Source: Archangium lipolyticum | GTDB lineage: Bacteria; Myxococcota; Myxococcia; Myxococcales; Myxococcaceae | Direction of reading: 5' to 3' | Assembly: GCF_024623785.1 (NCBI RefSeq) | Contig: NZ_JANKBZ010000028.1 | Span: 78,485-142,484 of the forward strand | DNA: 64,000 nt | Shown here: piece after piece, positions 38,117 to 48,200 of the stretch | How the letters are laid out: every line of letters begins with the position of its first letter | Position numbering within the stretch: position 1 is the first letter of the stretch | Position numbers and translations under genes: made by a program | The notes under the pieces: model-generated | Seen by the model: only the letters and a program-made list of their open reading frames with translations | The model's database searches: none | Told to the model about the DNA's origin: nothing

Positions 38117-38644
38117 GTGTCCGCGCCCGATCCCCGGAAAGACCCCCGTTACCGCCCCTTCCGAGTCGCCGCCTACGGCCTCTACATCGCCGTGGTGAGT
38201 GTCTTCTGCCTGGCGATCATCATCAGCGTGACGCGCTCGGTGGCGGCGATGACGCCGGAGAAGAAGCCTTCGGCCGAGCAGGTGCTCTCCTACCGCGAGT
38301 GCCTCGACGCGGCGGACTCCCTCTGGAAGCAGCTCGAGTCCGAGCGGGAGACCCTGGTGCGCACCTCGCCGGCTCGCAAGGTGGACCAGGAGTGGATGCG
38401 GTTCCGCACCGCCTGGTTGCACCAGTTCCGCGACCGCGAGGCGCAGTGCGCGCTCCAGTCCAGGGATCGCGCGGGCCTCAAGGATGTGTTCCGGCGGCTG
38501 GAGGCCGTGCAGGACCTCTACAACATCCACGCCGTGCAGTACGCGGGCGAGGTGGGCGGCGAGGTGGACGCGCTCCACGCCGCCTTCGCCACCGCCCGCA
38601 AGAACCCCGCGGCGGGCTGGCAGCCACAGCAGCAGCAGCGCTGA
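38117..38644 (+). CDS. Single-pass membrane protein, unknown function
   Basis: A 175-aa protein with one transmembrane helix near the N-terminus (YGLYIAVVSVFCLAIIISV, about residues 20-40) followed by a charged helical domain rich in Glu, Arg and Gln, ending in a Gln run. The GTG at 38117 is chosen because the residues above it are Pro/Arg-rich with no sign of selection; an ATG at 38021 is the in-frame alternative. It is divergent from the effector-like gene and convergent with the FHA gene, 3 bp between stops. No family recognised. Confidence 0.6.
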   Translation: MSAPDPRKDPRYRPFRVAAYGLYIAVVSVFCLAIIISVTRSVAAMTPEKKPSAEQVLSYRECLDAADSLWKQLESERETLVRTSPARKVDQEWMRFRTAWLHQFRDREAQCALQSRDRAGLKDVFRRLEAVQDLYNIHAVQYAGEVGGEVDALHAAFATARKNPAAGWQPQQQQR

Positions 38645-38647
38645 GGC

Positions 38648-39163
38648 TCAGCGCGGCGGAGGCTTCCCGGCGCCCAGCCGGGTGTGCAGCGTGTCCGTCA
38701 GCAGGTACCAGAACTGAACATTTCCGAAGCTGAGGATGTCGCCGTCCTTCAGCGTGGCCTCACGGGTGGAGAGGTTCTGCCCGTTGAGGAAGGTGCCGTT
38801 GGTGGAGCCGAGGTCTTTCACCGTGCAGCGGCCCTGGGCCTCGTTCCACTTGAGCACCGCGTGGCGCTTGGACACCGACGTGTCGTCGATGAACAGGTCG
38901 CAGTCCGGCAGCCGGCCCACGCTCAGTTCCTCCACCCGGTCGAGCGGGGGGAGGGTGGTGATGAGCAGGTTCTCGAACTCGAAGAGCAGGGTGAGCATGC
39001 CGCGCTCGATGGCCTCGGACGAGGCCACGCGCGTGGGCTCGAGCACGGCGGCGGACGGCAGGCCGGGCGAGCGCTGGATGAACACGAAGGGGCCGAGCTG
39101 ACGGCGGAAGGCCCCCATGGACAGTGACGCGCCGAGGGCGCGGAGCTCTTGGATGGACAGCAC
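38648..39163 (-). CDS. FHA-domain protein
   Basis: A protein of about 171 aa whose C-terminal half is a forkhead-associated phosphothreonine-binding domain: SVGRLPDCD, SKRHA and STNGTFLNG are the conserved strand-loop motifs. The N-terminal half (QELRALGASL, GPFVFIQRSP) is not assigned. In myxobacteria such proteins act as readers of Ser/Thr kinase signalling, and one such kinase lies at 26595-28292. The start is uncertain: GTG at 39163 keeps LSIQELRALG, while an ATG at 39118 is the alternative. Confidence 0.88.
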   Translation of the reverse strand: MLSIQELRALGASLSMGAFRRQLGPFVFIQRSPGLPSAAVLEPTRVASSEAIERGMLTLLFEFENLLITTLPPLDRVEELSVGRLPDCDLFIDDTSVSKRHAVLKWNEAQGRCTVKDLGSTNGTFLNGQNLSTREATLKDGDILSFGNVQFWYLLTDTLHTRLGAGKPPPR

Positions 39164-39356
39164 GGTGTGGCAGCATGCCAGAAGTCCGGCCGGCCGGTAG
39201 GGCGAGTGCCGCATCGTCGCTTGTGCGATGGGCGGGTTTCGTTGACCAGCCTGTCAAAGTCCTCTTACAGTTTCCCTTTCGGCCCGGCCGCCGCCATCGT
39301 GAAGGAGGGTGGTGGGGCCGGGCGTTCACCTTTTGGCGTGGGAAGGAGTCGTTTCG

Positions 39357-39866
39357 ATGAGTGGGAGCGGGAACATTCCGATGACCCCCTCGGGTCTGCG
39401 GAAGCTGAAGGCGGAGCTGAAGCACCTTCAGACCGTCGAGCGCGGGAAGATCTCCAAGGAGATTGAGGTGGCGCGCGCGCACGGGGACCTGCGCGAGAAC
39501 GCCGAGTACCACGCGGCCAAGGAGAAGCAGTCGCACATCGAGGGCCGCATCCTGGACCTGAACGACTGGATTGCCCGGGCCGAGGTCATCGACCCGAGCA
39601 AGCTGGGCGGGGACAAGGTCGTCTTCGGCGCGACGGTGGATCTCCTGGACGTGGAGACGGACAAGACGGTCTCCTACCGCCTGGTGGGCGAGCTGGAGGC
39701 GGATCTGAAGAAGCGGTGGATCGCCGTCACCTCGCCGGTGGCGCGGGCGCTGATCGGCAAGAAGGTGGGCGACGTCGCCACGGTGCAGAGCCCGGGTGGC
39801 GTGCGCGAGTACGAGGTCCAGGAGATCCGCTTCGAGGATCCCCAGGACGAGTCCTCCGAGAGTTGA
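39357..39866 (+). CDS. greA: Transcription elongation factor GreA
   Basis: A 169-aa GreA/GreB-family factor that stimulates RNA polymerase to cleave backtracked transcripts. The N-terminal coiled coil carries ARAHGDLRENAEYHAAKE, with the acidic tip Asp and Glu, and the C-terminal FKBP-like domain has PVARALIGKKVGD. The ATG at 39357 lies 9 nt after AAGGAG; an upstream extension is unlikely. It is about ten residues longer than the common form because of an acidic tail (EDPQDESSES). recG follows on the same strand 91 bp later. Confidence 0.95.
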   Translation: MSGSGNIPMTPSGLRKLKAELKHLQTVERGKISKEIEVARAHGDLRENAEYHAAKEKQSHIEGRILDLNDWIARAEVIDPSKLGGDKVVFGATVDLLDVETDKTVSYRLVGELEADLKKRWIAVTSPVARALIGKKVGDVATVQSPGGVREYEVQEIRFEDPQDESSES

Positions 39867-39869
39867 ACC

Positions 39870-39918
39870 GTCGCCGCGAGGGCGACCAGACGGGGGAGCG
39901 GGCACGAGCTCGCTCCCC
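39870..39918 (+). terminator. Two hairpins between greA and recG
   Basis: GTCGCC-GCGAG-GGCGAC begins 4 bp after the greA stop, and GGGGAGCG / CGCTCCCC (10-nt loop) spans 39893-39918. No T-run follows, so partial termination or mRNA end protection is as likely as full termination. Confidence 0.3.
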
Positions 39919-39957
39919 TGTGTCGTTCTGGTGGCGGAGAGCTGACCTCGCCTTAGG

Positions 39958-42708
39958 ATGAGACGTTCGGATCCGCCTGTGAACCACCCGCTCGCCAGCC
40001 TCGTTGGACCCCTGAAATATGCCTGCCGGAGTGACTTCGCCCATCTGTCGACGGTGAAGGACCTGCGCGGTCTGTTGGAGCGCACGCTGGCGGGGGCCAC
40101 GGGGGTGGACGCGGAGGCGTTGAAGCACTTGCGGGCGGCGTTGCCGCACGTGGACCACCCGACGTTGGACAGGCGCAAGGCGGCGTTGCGGAGGGTGGTG
40201 GCGGGCCTGAAGCTGAGTGGAGTCCAGCTTCCGGACGAGCTGGCCCAGGTAGCGAACACCCCCCCAACCCCAACCACCCCTCTCCCTCCGGGAGAGGGAC
40301 GGGGTGAGGGTATCTCGGGCCCCGGGTCGAGCCCTCTCCCCCTGGGAGAGGGACGGGGTGAGGGTCGTCCCGAAGTAGTCCCCGAGTGGAAATCGAGGGC
40401 CCCGGCCCCTCCGCCCCCCGGGAGCAGAACCGCGCCTCTCCGAGCCCCGGCGCCCCCTACACGGACCCTCGCGAGACCCCCGCCTGCCGCGGAGTCGAAG
40501 AAGCCCGAGCCGGCGGAAAAACCCACGTCGGGGAAGCGCAAGAAGCGGGTGGCGAAGGGGCAGGAGGAGTCCCGTGCGGAGGCGAAGCTGCTGTCGATCG
40601 CGCCGCGCTCGGGGCCGCTGGCGATTCCGCTGAAGACGATGGGCAAGAAGCTGGGCCCGCGTCTGTTGGCGGCGCTGAACAAGAAGGGGCTGAAGCGGGT
40701 GGGGGACATCCTCTTCCTGCTGCCGCGCTGCTACGAGGATCGGCGCAAGCTGCTCTCCATCGCGGAGCTCATGCCCGGGGAGAGGGGCGTGACGGTGGGC
40801 GAGGTAAAGCTGGCGGACTTCGTGCCGAGCCGGACGGGCAAGCGCTACTTCCGGGCGGTGGTGGCGGACCGCTCGGGGAGCATCGCGGCGACGTACTTCA
40901 ACGCGGGTCCGTGGCTGAAGCAGCGCTTTCCGGTGGGCAAGCGGCTGGTGCTGTCCGGAGAGGTGAGGGCCTCGCTGTCGGGGCGCGAGATGGCGCACCC
41001 GGAGATCGAACCGGCGGAGGATCTTGAGGGGTCCTCGGTGCACTTCAACCGGATCGTCCCGGTGTACCCGGGCTTCGAGCGGGGAGACCAGCGGATGTTC
41101 CGGGAGCTGGCCTCGGTGGTGAGCGAGTCCTACTCGAACCACGTGGAGGAGCCGCTGCCGGAGGGCCTGCGCAAGAAGCTGGGCCTGATGACGCTGCCGG
41201 AGGCGCTGCGGGCCATCCACTTCCCGTCGGAGGACGCGGATCCGGAGATGCTGGACCGGCACCTGAGCCCGGCGCACCGGAGGCTGGCGTTCGACGAGCT
41301 GTTCTTCCTGCAACTGGGCGTGGGGCTGAAGCGGCAGGGGGTGAAGCAGGAGAAGGGCATCACCTTCGACGTGTCGGAGCCGAGGCTGGAGAAGGCGCGC
41401 GGGGCGCTGCCGTTCCAGCTCACGGGGGCGCAGAAGAAGGTGATTGGCGAGGTGGCCCAGGACATGGGCCGTCCCGAGCCGATGAACCGGCTGGTGCAGG
41501 GGGACGTGGGGTCGGGGAAGACGGCGGTGGCGGTGGTGGCGTCGCTGCTGGCGTTGCAGGACGGCTACCAGGTGGCGGTGATGGCGCCCACGGAGATCCT
41601 CGCGGAGCAGCATGAGCGGACGTTCCGCAAGCTGCTGGAGCCGCTGGGCTACAAGGTGGGGCTGGTGAGCGCGGCGGGGACGGCGAAGCGCAAGCGGGAG
41701 ATCCGCGACGCGGTGGCGCGCGGGGAGATCCACCTGGCGGTGGGCACGCACGCGCTCGTCCAGGAGGACATGGGCTTCCAGAAGCTGGGCTTCGTGGTCA
41801 TCGACGAGCAGCACCGCTTCGGCGTGCTGCAGCGGCACACGCTGATGAGCAAGGGCGTGCACCCGGACGTGCTGGTGATGACGGCGACGCCCATTCCGCG
41901 CACGCTGGCGATGACGCTGTACGGGGACCTGGACGTGTCCATCATCGACGAGCTGCCGCCGGGGCGCACGCCGGTGAAGACGCGCGTCTTCAACGACAAG
42001 CAGCGCGCGCGTGTGTACGAGGCCGTGGCGTCCGAGGTGCAGAAGGGCCACCAGGCCTACGTGGTGTATCCGCTGGTGGAGGAGTCGGAGAAGCTGGATC
42101 TGGAGGACGCCACGCGCGGCGCCGACAAGCTGCGGCAGGTGTTCCCTGGCGTGGAGGTGGGCCTGCTCCACGGGCGCATGAAGCCCGAGGAGAAGGATCT
42201 GGTGATGGACGCCTTCCGGGCCGGCACCATCCAGCTGCTCGTCTGCACCACCGTGGTGGAGGTGGGCGTGGACGTGCCGAACGCGTCGGTGATGGTGATC
42301 GAATCCGCCGAGCGCTTCGGCCTGTCGCAGCTGCACCAGCTGCGCGGGCGCGTGGGCCGGGGCGCGGCGGTGAGCTATTGCTACCTCGTGGCCAACCTGG
42401 CGCGCTCGTCGATGGTGTCCTCCGAGCGGCTCGGCGTGATGGAGCACAGCACCGACGGCTTCGTCATCGCGGAGAAGGATCTGGAGATCCGCGGCCCGGG
42501 CGAGTTCCTCGGCACGCGGCAGAGCGGCATGCCGGAGCTGGCGGTGGCGAACCTCGCGCGGGATGGGGATCTGCTGTCGATGGCGCAGCAGGAGGCTCGG
42601 AGCATCCTGGCGAGAGATCCCTCACTGAAGGCTCCCGAACACCAGGGACTGGTGAAGGCTCTCGAGGAACGTTGGGAGGGCCGGCTGGCCCTCGCCAGGG
42701 TGGGGTAG
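39958..42708 (+). CDS. recG: ATP-dependent DNA helicase RecG with extended N-terminus
   Basis: A 916-aa helicase that remodels stalled forks and Holliday junctions. The core is standard: OB/wedge domain about 230-400, Walker A GDVGSGKT at 515-522, APTEILAEQH, DEQHRFG (Walker B), TATPIPRT, TTVVEVGVDVPNA and the LRGRVGRG motif. Bacterial RecG is usually about 700 aa; the extra 200 residues are N-terminal. They hold a helical domain (about 15-100) and a disordered Pro/Lys-rich linker (about 105-205). Two palindromic repeats are translated in frame inside the linker as LPPGEGRGEG and LPLGEGRGEG. The start at 39958 overlaps no other gene; an internal GTG could also serve. Confidence 0.95.
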   Translation: MRRSDPPVNHPLASLVGPLKYACRSDFAHLSTVKDLRGLLERTLAGATGVDAEALKHLRAALPHVDHPTLDRRKAALRRVVAGLKLSGVQLPDELAQVANTPPTPTTPLPPGEGRGEGISGPGSSPLPLGEGRGEGRPEVVPEWKSRAPAPPPPGSRTAPLRAPAPPTRTLARPPPAAESKKPEPAEKPTSGKRKKRVAKGQEESRAEAKLLSIAPRSGPLAIPLKTMGKKLGPRLLAALNKKGLKRVGDILFLLPRCYEDRRKLLSIAELMPGERGVTVGEVKLADFVPSRTGKRYFRAVVADRSGSIAATYFNAGPWLKQRFPVGKRLVLSGEVRASLSGREMAHPEIEPAEDLEGSSVHFNRIVPVYPGFERGDQRMFRELASVVSESYSNHVEEPLPEGLRKKLGLMTLPEALRAIHFPSEDADPEMLDRHLSPAHRRLAFDELFFLQLGVGLKRQGVKQEKGITFDVSEPRLEKARGALPFQLTGAQKKVIGEVAQDMGRPEPMNRLVQGDVGSGKTAVAVVASLLALQDGYQVAVMAPTEILAEQHERTFRKLLEPLGYKVGLVSAAGTAKRKREIRDAVARGEIHLAVGTHALVQEDMGFQKLGFVVIDEQHRFGVLQRHTLMSKGVHPDVLVMTATPIPRTLAMTLYGDLDVSIIDELPPGRTPVKTRVFNDKQRARVYEAVASEVQKGHQAYVVYPLVEESEKLDLEDATRGADKLRQVFPGVEVGLLHGRMKPEEKDLVMDAFRAGTIQLLVCTTVVEVGVDVPNASVMVIESAERFGLSQLHQLRGRVGRGAAVSYCYLVANLARSSMVSSERLGVMEHSTDGFVIAEKDLEIRGPGEFLGTRQSGMPELAVANLARDGDLLSMAQQEARSILARDPSLKAPEHQGLVKALEERWEGRLALARVG
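40276..40311. repeat. Palindromic dispersed repeat, copy B, inside recG
   Basis: CCCTCTCCC-TCC-GGGAGAGGG (40278-40298) plus ACGGGGTGAGGGT. It is translated in frame as part of the RecG linker, about residues 107-118. Confidence 0.85.
40332..40365. repeat. Palindromic dispersed repeat, copy C, inside recG
   Basis: CCCTCTCCC-CCT-GGGAGAGGG (40332-40352) plus ACGGGGTGAGGGT. It has the same orientation and reading frame as copy B, 54 bp away. Confidence 0.85.
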
Positions 42709-42718
42709 GCCGGTCCGC

Positions 42719-43009
42719 TCAGCCGACGGCGAGCAGGGACTCCGCGGTGGCGGGCTCCTCCGAGGCGATGCAGACCCAGTCGGCCAGCTCGGCCGTACGG
42801 CTGGTGTAGAGCTCGTTCGGATCCAACCCGAGCTCCCGGCACCTGCCGTGGAAGAGGGCCTCGCCGCCCCGTGCATGACAGTGATTGATGAAGTCCTGGA
42901 CCGACTCGATCGCCGGGTGCTGCTCCAGGAAACGCTGCAGCGCGAGGTTGGCACCGTGCCGCTGGGAGTGCTGGACAACGGGGGTGAACCTGTTTCCTTG
43001 GGTATTCAT
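42719..43009 (-). CDS. Small protein of 96 aa, unknown function
   Basis: A soluble 96-aa protein (starts MNTQGNRFTPV) with FLEQHPAIESVQDFINHCHARGG in the middle and two Cys residues far apart. No signal peptide or known motif. The ATG at 43009 follows GGAGGGC. The stop lies 10 bp from the convergent recG stop. I do not recognise a family. Confidence 0.65.
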   Translation of the reverse strand: MNTQGNRFTPVVQHSQRHGANLALQRFLEQHPAIESVQDFINHCHARGGEALFHGRCRELGLDPNELYTSRTAELADWVCIASEEPATAESLLAVG

Positions 43010-43114
43010 GCGCCCTCCGGGTTGGCGCGGAGTGTAGCTTTTCCGCGCTTCGTCACTCCAGCGAAGGTTCGGTTTTTTCCGAAGTTTCGAGAGAAACTCC
43101 TCTCGGCTCCGTTG

Positions 43115-43154
43115 AAAATAAAAAACGGCGGCCTCACTGAAATGAGGCCGCCGT
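43115..43154 (-). terminator. Strong intrinsic terminator of the protease/Ig-lipoprotein operon
   Basis: A perfect 12-bp stem (ACGGCGGCCTCA / TGAGGCCGCCGT, 6-nt loop) is followed on the minus strand by TTTTTTATTTT. It lies 27 bp after the stop of the Ig-like lipoprotein. Confidence 0.93.
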
Positions 43155-43181
43155 TCATCCTGCGAAACGCGAGGGTTCAGC

Positions 43182-45215
43182 TCACCGGGCGGTGAGCGAG
43201 CCCACGGCCACGTCGATGGGGCTCAGGGTGCCGTTCTCCGGCAGCGCATGGGCCTTGGAGACCTGGAGCCGGACCGGGCCCGACGGCAAAGCGGGGCCCG
43301 TCTTCAGGTCCAGCGCCACCGAGAGCACGGGGCCGTTGAAGGACGCCGCCGGGGCGGCGGTGCCCTTCTGGAACGCGCCCACGAGCAGGGTGCTCTCCTT
43401 GACGGAGCTCTTGAAGAGCTGCGGCCCACTGCCCAGATCGAAGGCGTGGTTGAGCGCGTACTCGGAGTCCCCGCTGCTCAGCTTCGCCCAGGAGGCGCGA
43501 GGCTGGTCGGCCGAGAGCGTCAGATCCACGCCCCGGCCCAACGTCCCCGCGGGCGCCATCAGGTCCAGCACGAGGCGGCTGTCCGTGGACAGCGCGGCGT
43601 TCTTGATCAACCTCCAGCCGGTGCTCTGCGGATCCTCGTAGGTGATGCCCGTGGCGGCTGGCACGGTGACGACGGCGGAGGCCGTCTTCGTCGGGTCACC
43701 CACGCTGGTGGCCACCACCGTGAACCGGCCGGCGGCGGCGGCGGGGGCGGTGTAGAGGCCGTCGGCGGTGATCGTCCCGCGGCTGGAACCGCCACCCACG
43801 GACCAGGTCACTCCCTTGCGCGTGGTGCCCTTCACGGTGGCCGTGAAGGTGGTCGACTCACGCGCGGTGAGCGTCTTGGAGGTGGGCGTGAGGGAGATCT
43901 CCACGTCCGGGACGGTGATGGTGACGGTGTCCCGCTTGGTCGTGTCCGTCACGCTGGTGGCGATGACGGTGTAGGTGCCCTTGCGGTTCGGAGCCGTGTA
44001 GGTGCCCGAGTTGGTGATGGTGCCGTTGCTGGCACCGCCCTCCACGGACCAGGTCACCGCCGTGCTGCCCGTGGTGCCCGTGACCTCCGAGGTGAAGGTC
44101 GCGGTGGCGCCCTGGTCGAGCGTCGCCTCCTCCGGGGAGACCGTCACGTTCACCCCCACCACCGTCACCTGGACGGTGGCCTTCTTCGTGGGATCGGCCA
44201 CGCTGGTGGCGACGACGGTGTAGGTGCCGCCGCGCGAGGGCGCCGTGTACACGCCCGAGCCGTCGATGGTGCCGTTGTTGGCACCGCCCTCCACGGACCA
44301 GGTCACCGCCGTGCTGCCCTTGGTGCCCGTCACCGAGGCGGAGAACGTCAGGCTGCCCGTGGTGTGGGTGCTCGGCTGGGCCGGGGTGAGGCTCACGGCG
44401 ATGGGGCGCACCGTCAGGGTGGCGCTGCCCTTCTTCGTGGGATCGGCCACGCTGGTGGCGAGGATGGTGTACGTGCCCTCGATGTTCGGCGCCGTGTAGA
44501 TGCCGGAGCTGGTGATGGTGCCGTTGTTGGCGCCGCCCTCCACGGACCAGGTCACCGCCGTGTTGGGGGTGCCCGTCACGCTCGCGGAGAACTCCACCAC
44601 CGCGCCCTGATCCACCGTGTCCGTCCCGGGCGTGAGCGCGATCGTCACCGGCACCACGTTCACCCGGAGGGTGCCCTGGCGGCGGGGATCGGCCACGCTG
44701 GTGGCGACGACGGTGTAGGTGCCCGGCGTGGTGGGCGCCGTGTACACGCCCTGGTCGGTGATGGTGCCACCGGCCGCGCCCTCCAGGAGGGACCAGGTGA
44801 CGGCGGTGTCATCGGCCCCCGTCACCCGCGCGGTGAAGGTGGTGCTGCCCGCGGTGGGGAGCGTCGCGGACGACGGCTCGATGGCGATGACCACGGCCTG
44901 GAGCACGGTGATGGTGGCCGTGTCCTTCTTCGAGGTGTCGACCGCGTTGGTGGCCACGACGGTGTACGTGCCCGCCGTGGTGGGCGCCGTGTAGACGCCC
45001 GAGCTGGTGATGGTGCCGTTGCCGTCACCACCCTCCACCGACCAGAGGATCCGCGGCTCCTTGGCGTCCTGGACGGTGGCGGAGAGGGAGGTGCTGTCAC
45101 CGGCCTTCACCGAGACGGTCTTCGGCGAGACGGTCACCGGGCCCGCGTCCGGGTCGCCGCAGGCGACGAGCGTTCCGAGCAGGAGCGGAACAATGAGTTT
45201 GATCAACGTTTTCAT
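43182..45215 (-). CDS. Lipoprotein with six tandem Ig-like repeats
   Basis: A 677-aa cell-surface lipoprotein: signal MKTLIKLIVPLLLGTLVAC with the lipobox Cys at 19. Six repeats of about 85-90 residues follow, each with a Thr/Val-rich first half and the recurring core WSVEGG..NGTI..SG.YTAP, then GTYTVVATSVADPTKK. These are bacterial Ig-like (BIG2-type) domains. The last about 140 residues, starting near GITYEDPQ, are a separate beta-rich domain. The gene begins 3 bp after the metalloprotease stop, has no strong ribosome-binding site of its own and is probably translationally coupled. It may be a surface stalk or adhesin. Confidence 0.85.
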   Translation of the reverse strand: MKTLIKLIVPLLLGTLVACGDPDAGPVTVSPKTVSVKAGDSTSLSATVQDAKEPRILWSVEGGDGNGTITSSGVYTAPTTAGTYTVVATNAVDTSKKDTATITVLQAVVIAIEPSSATLPTAGSTTFTARVTGADDTAVTWSLLEGAAGGTITDQGVYTAPTTPGTYTVVATSVADPRRQGTLRVNVVPVTIALTPGTDTVDQGAVVEFSASVTGTPNTAVTWSVEGGANNGTITSSGIYTAPNIEGTYTILATSVADPTKKGSATLTVRPIAVSLTPAQPSTHTTGSLTFSASVTGTKGSTAVTWSVEGGANNGTIDGSGVYTAPSRGGTYTVVATSVADPTKKATVQVTVVGVNVTVSPEEATLDQGATATFTSEVTGTTGSTAVTWSVEGGASNGTITNSGTYTAPNRKGTYTVIATSVTDTTKRDTVTITVPDVEISLTPTSKTLTARESTTFTATVKGTTRKGVTWSVGGGSSRGTITADGLYTAPAAAAGRFTVVATSVGDPTKTASAVVTVPAATGITYEDPQSTGWRLIKNAALSTDSRLVLDLMAPAGTLGRGVDLTLSADQPRASWAKLSSGDSEYALNHAFDLGSGPQLFKSSVKESTLLVGAFQKGTAAPAASFNGPVLSVALDLKTGPALPSGPVRLQVSKAHALPENGTLSPIDVAVGSLTAR

Positions 45216-45218
45216 GGA

Positions 45219-48200
45219 TTACCGTCCGAACTGGCTGACGAAGAGGGTGGCGTCGTTGTCGTTCACGGAGCTGTCGGCATCGAGGTCCGCGGTCGTGTCG
45301 TAGGTCGGCTGGCTCGAGTCACTGCCGTACGCCTGGGCCATCAGGCCCATGTCCTCACCGTCCACGATGCCGTCGCCGTTGAGGTCGCCGGTGTAGACGA
45401 TGACGGTGGCCGTGGCGCTCGTGGCCCTGTGGGCGTTGCTGGTGGCGGAGATGCGGCAGGTGCCAGCGGTCGTGGTGGCCGAGTACGCACCCGTGGCGGT
45501 GATGGTGCCGCAGGTGTTCCCCTCCTTCACGGCCCAGCTCACCGACGTGTCGTTCGCGTTCTCCACGCTCGCGGAGAAGCTGGCCGTGCCACCCACCGCC
45601 ACCACCACCCGGGCGGGAGAGATGGTGAGGAAGGGCGGCGTGAACTCGAGCGTGGTCGTCCCCTCGCCGGAGTGGCCATAGGCGTCGTACGCCAGCGCCT
45701 TCACCGTGTGCTGGCCCTCGGCCAGCAGGACGGCCTTGTAGACGAGCTCGTACGCCGGCGCGTAGCCCCGGCCCACGGGGACTCCGTCCACGTAGTACTC
45801 CACGTGGGTGACGCCCGTGTCATCGCTGACGTTGGCCCTGAGCGTGAAGAACTCGAACACGCGGTCGGCGGTGACGGAGCTGACGACCGGCGCGGCCGTG
45901 TCGTCCGTCCTGGCGTGGAGGATGGAGAAGGACGCCTCCGCCTGGGACTCGTTGCCCGAGATGTCCTTCGCCTTGACCATCAGCGTGTGGGAGCCGTTGG
46001 ACAGCCCGGTCGCATCGAACGGAATCTGGTAGGTGCCGTTCGGGTCGATGCGCTCGGCCACGGGGTTGCCGTCCACGAAGAACTCGAGCTTCGACGTCCA
46101 GGCGTTGTCGCTCACCGTGGCGTTGAGCTGGATCGTCCCGTACGAGCCATCCACCGAAGCGGTCAGCGCGGGGGGCTGCACGTCCGTGGCGGTCGAGACG
46201 TGGAGCTCGACGTCATCCAGGAGGAAGTACGCGGCGGAGCCCGGGATCTGCGGGGCGACGAACTCGGACTCGAAGTAGAGCCGGATCGTCTGTCCCTTGA
46301 AGGCGCTCAGGTCGAAGCGGTGCTCGACATAGTCGTCGCTGTTGTCCAGGTTCGAGTACGTCGCGAGCGTCCGCAGCTCCTTGCCGGCCGAATCCCGCAC
46401 CTGGACCTTGAAGGTGTCATGCACCTTGCCGTCGGAGAACGCGCCATTGATGGTCTGCAGCCAGAAGCTGTAGGTGGCCGCCGAGGCGTTCGCCGGGATG
46501 GTGACGGTCTGGTACAGGGCCGACTTGTTGGGACCCCGGTCACCCCGGAAGAGGATGTGGATCGCCCCCTCGTGCGGGATGCTGTTGTAGAAGCCGATCG
46601 ACCCGGTCCGGGTCGTGCCCAGGGACCAGATCGGAGTGGTGTAGTTCTCGAAGCTCGGGTTGCGGATGATCTGGCCGCGGGTGGTGTCGAGGACGAAGCG
46701 CACCGTGGCCGAATCCGTCGTGTTGCCGGCCGAGTCCGTGGCCCGGGCCACGAGGGTGTGCATGCCGTTGCTCAGCGTCGAGAGCTCCACGAGCTTGGAG
46801 AAGGACCCGGCCGACTGCCCCAGGGACTCTCCGTCCAGGAAGAACTCGACGGCGCCGACGTAGCCGTTGTCGGAGACTTCCGCGGAGAGCTCCACGTGGC
46901 TGTCGGAGGTGGTGACATGGGCCACCACGGACGGGGCCTCGGTGTCGCGCGAGTCGATGACGCGCAGCGAGAAGTCGTCGATGAGGAAGCCGGTGGCGTC
47001 CTGCTCGTCCTCGTTGCCCTCCAGGTACACGCGGATGGTCTGGCCCGCGTACGCGCTGAGGTCGAAGCTGCGCTGCACGTAGCCGAGCGTGGCGTCCAGG
47101 TTGGACCAGGTGGCGAGCGTCTCCAGCACCTCGCCCGAGGTGTCACGCACCTGCAGCACGAGCGTGTCCCGGACCTCGGGGCCCGGCTCATCGGTCTCCA
47201 GCTTCATCCAGAAGGACAGCGAGGTGTGGGTGGCGGAGGCCGGGATGGTGACGTCCTGGTACAGGTTGTCCTTGTGCACCTCGCCATAGCCGTTGAGCCA
47301 GACCATGGCGGTGCCGGTGCGCGCGGTGTTGATGGGGTTGTTGATGTTGCCGCGGGGCTCTGCCTCCCAGCCCAGGCCGTCGTTCTCGAAGCTGGGATCC
47401 TGGAGGAGCTGGGTGATGCGGTGGGCCACCGTGAAGGTGTAGCCCTCCGACAGGGTGTAGTTGCCCGCCGCGTCGTGAGCCACCACGGAGAGATCGTGCG
47501 GCCCGTTGTCGAGCATGGAGACGTCGAACGGAATGCTGAAGGGCAGCGAGGGGTCCGTGCCCACCTGGGTGCCATCGACGAAGAAGTCCACCCGCTTCAC
47601 GCCCACGTTGTCCGTGGCCGTCGCGTTGAGCTGGAGGACGGGCGCATTGCCCGAGACGCTCGCGGTGGCCGACGGGGGCGTCCGGTCGTCATAGGTGCCG
47701 CCGGTGTAGCCCACGTTGATGGCGGCGAAGGCGTTCTCCACCGCGTGGTACTCGTTGGACTGGGAGCCGAAGAGGTCCGCCGCCGACTCGAGGCTGGCCG
47801 TGCGGGCCATCTTGTAGTTGGCCGACGGGTACAGGTAGACGGTGACGGCCCGGTACCAGATGGCCGCGGCCTTGTCGTTGCCGATGCCCGTCATGCCGCT
47901 GGGCAGGAAGTCGCTGGCGTAGTCGTCGGGCGTGTCCGTCTTCTTCTTCGCGCCCTGGGACAGGAAGTAGAAGGCGCGGTTCATCGGCCCGCTGCTGAAG
48001 TGGACGTCGATGCTGTTGAGGCTGGGGGACCAGGCATCCGGGCTCACGCCGTCCTTGCTCGGCTTGTACATGTAGCGCATGGGCGAATCGGACAGATCCT
48101 CACCCATGGTCCAGTTGGCCCCGGTGTCGCCGATGGTGTTGCCCCGGCCGTTGCGCACCCAGAACTCCGTCATGGTGCCGAAGATGTCGGAGTTGGCCTC

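Noticed and set aside
34968..38644. A complete contractile injection system around the effector-like gene
   Set aside because: No sheath, tube, baseplate or AAA+ genes are present in the window; only the cargo-like N-terminus suggests it.
43500..45100. Regular DNA repetition that could suggest a tandem or CRISPR-like array
   Set aside because: The period of about 260 bp corresponds to the translated Ig-like domains; there are no short identical repeats with unique spacers.
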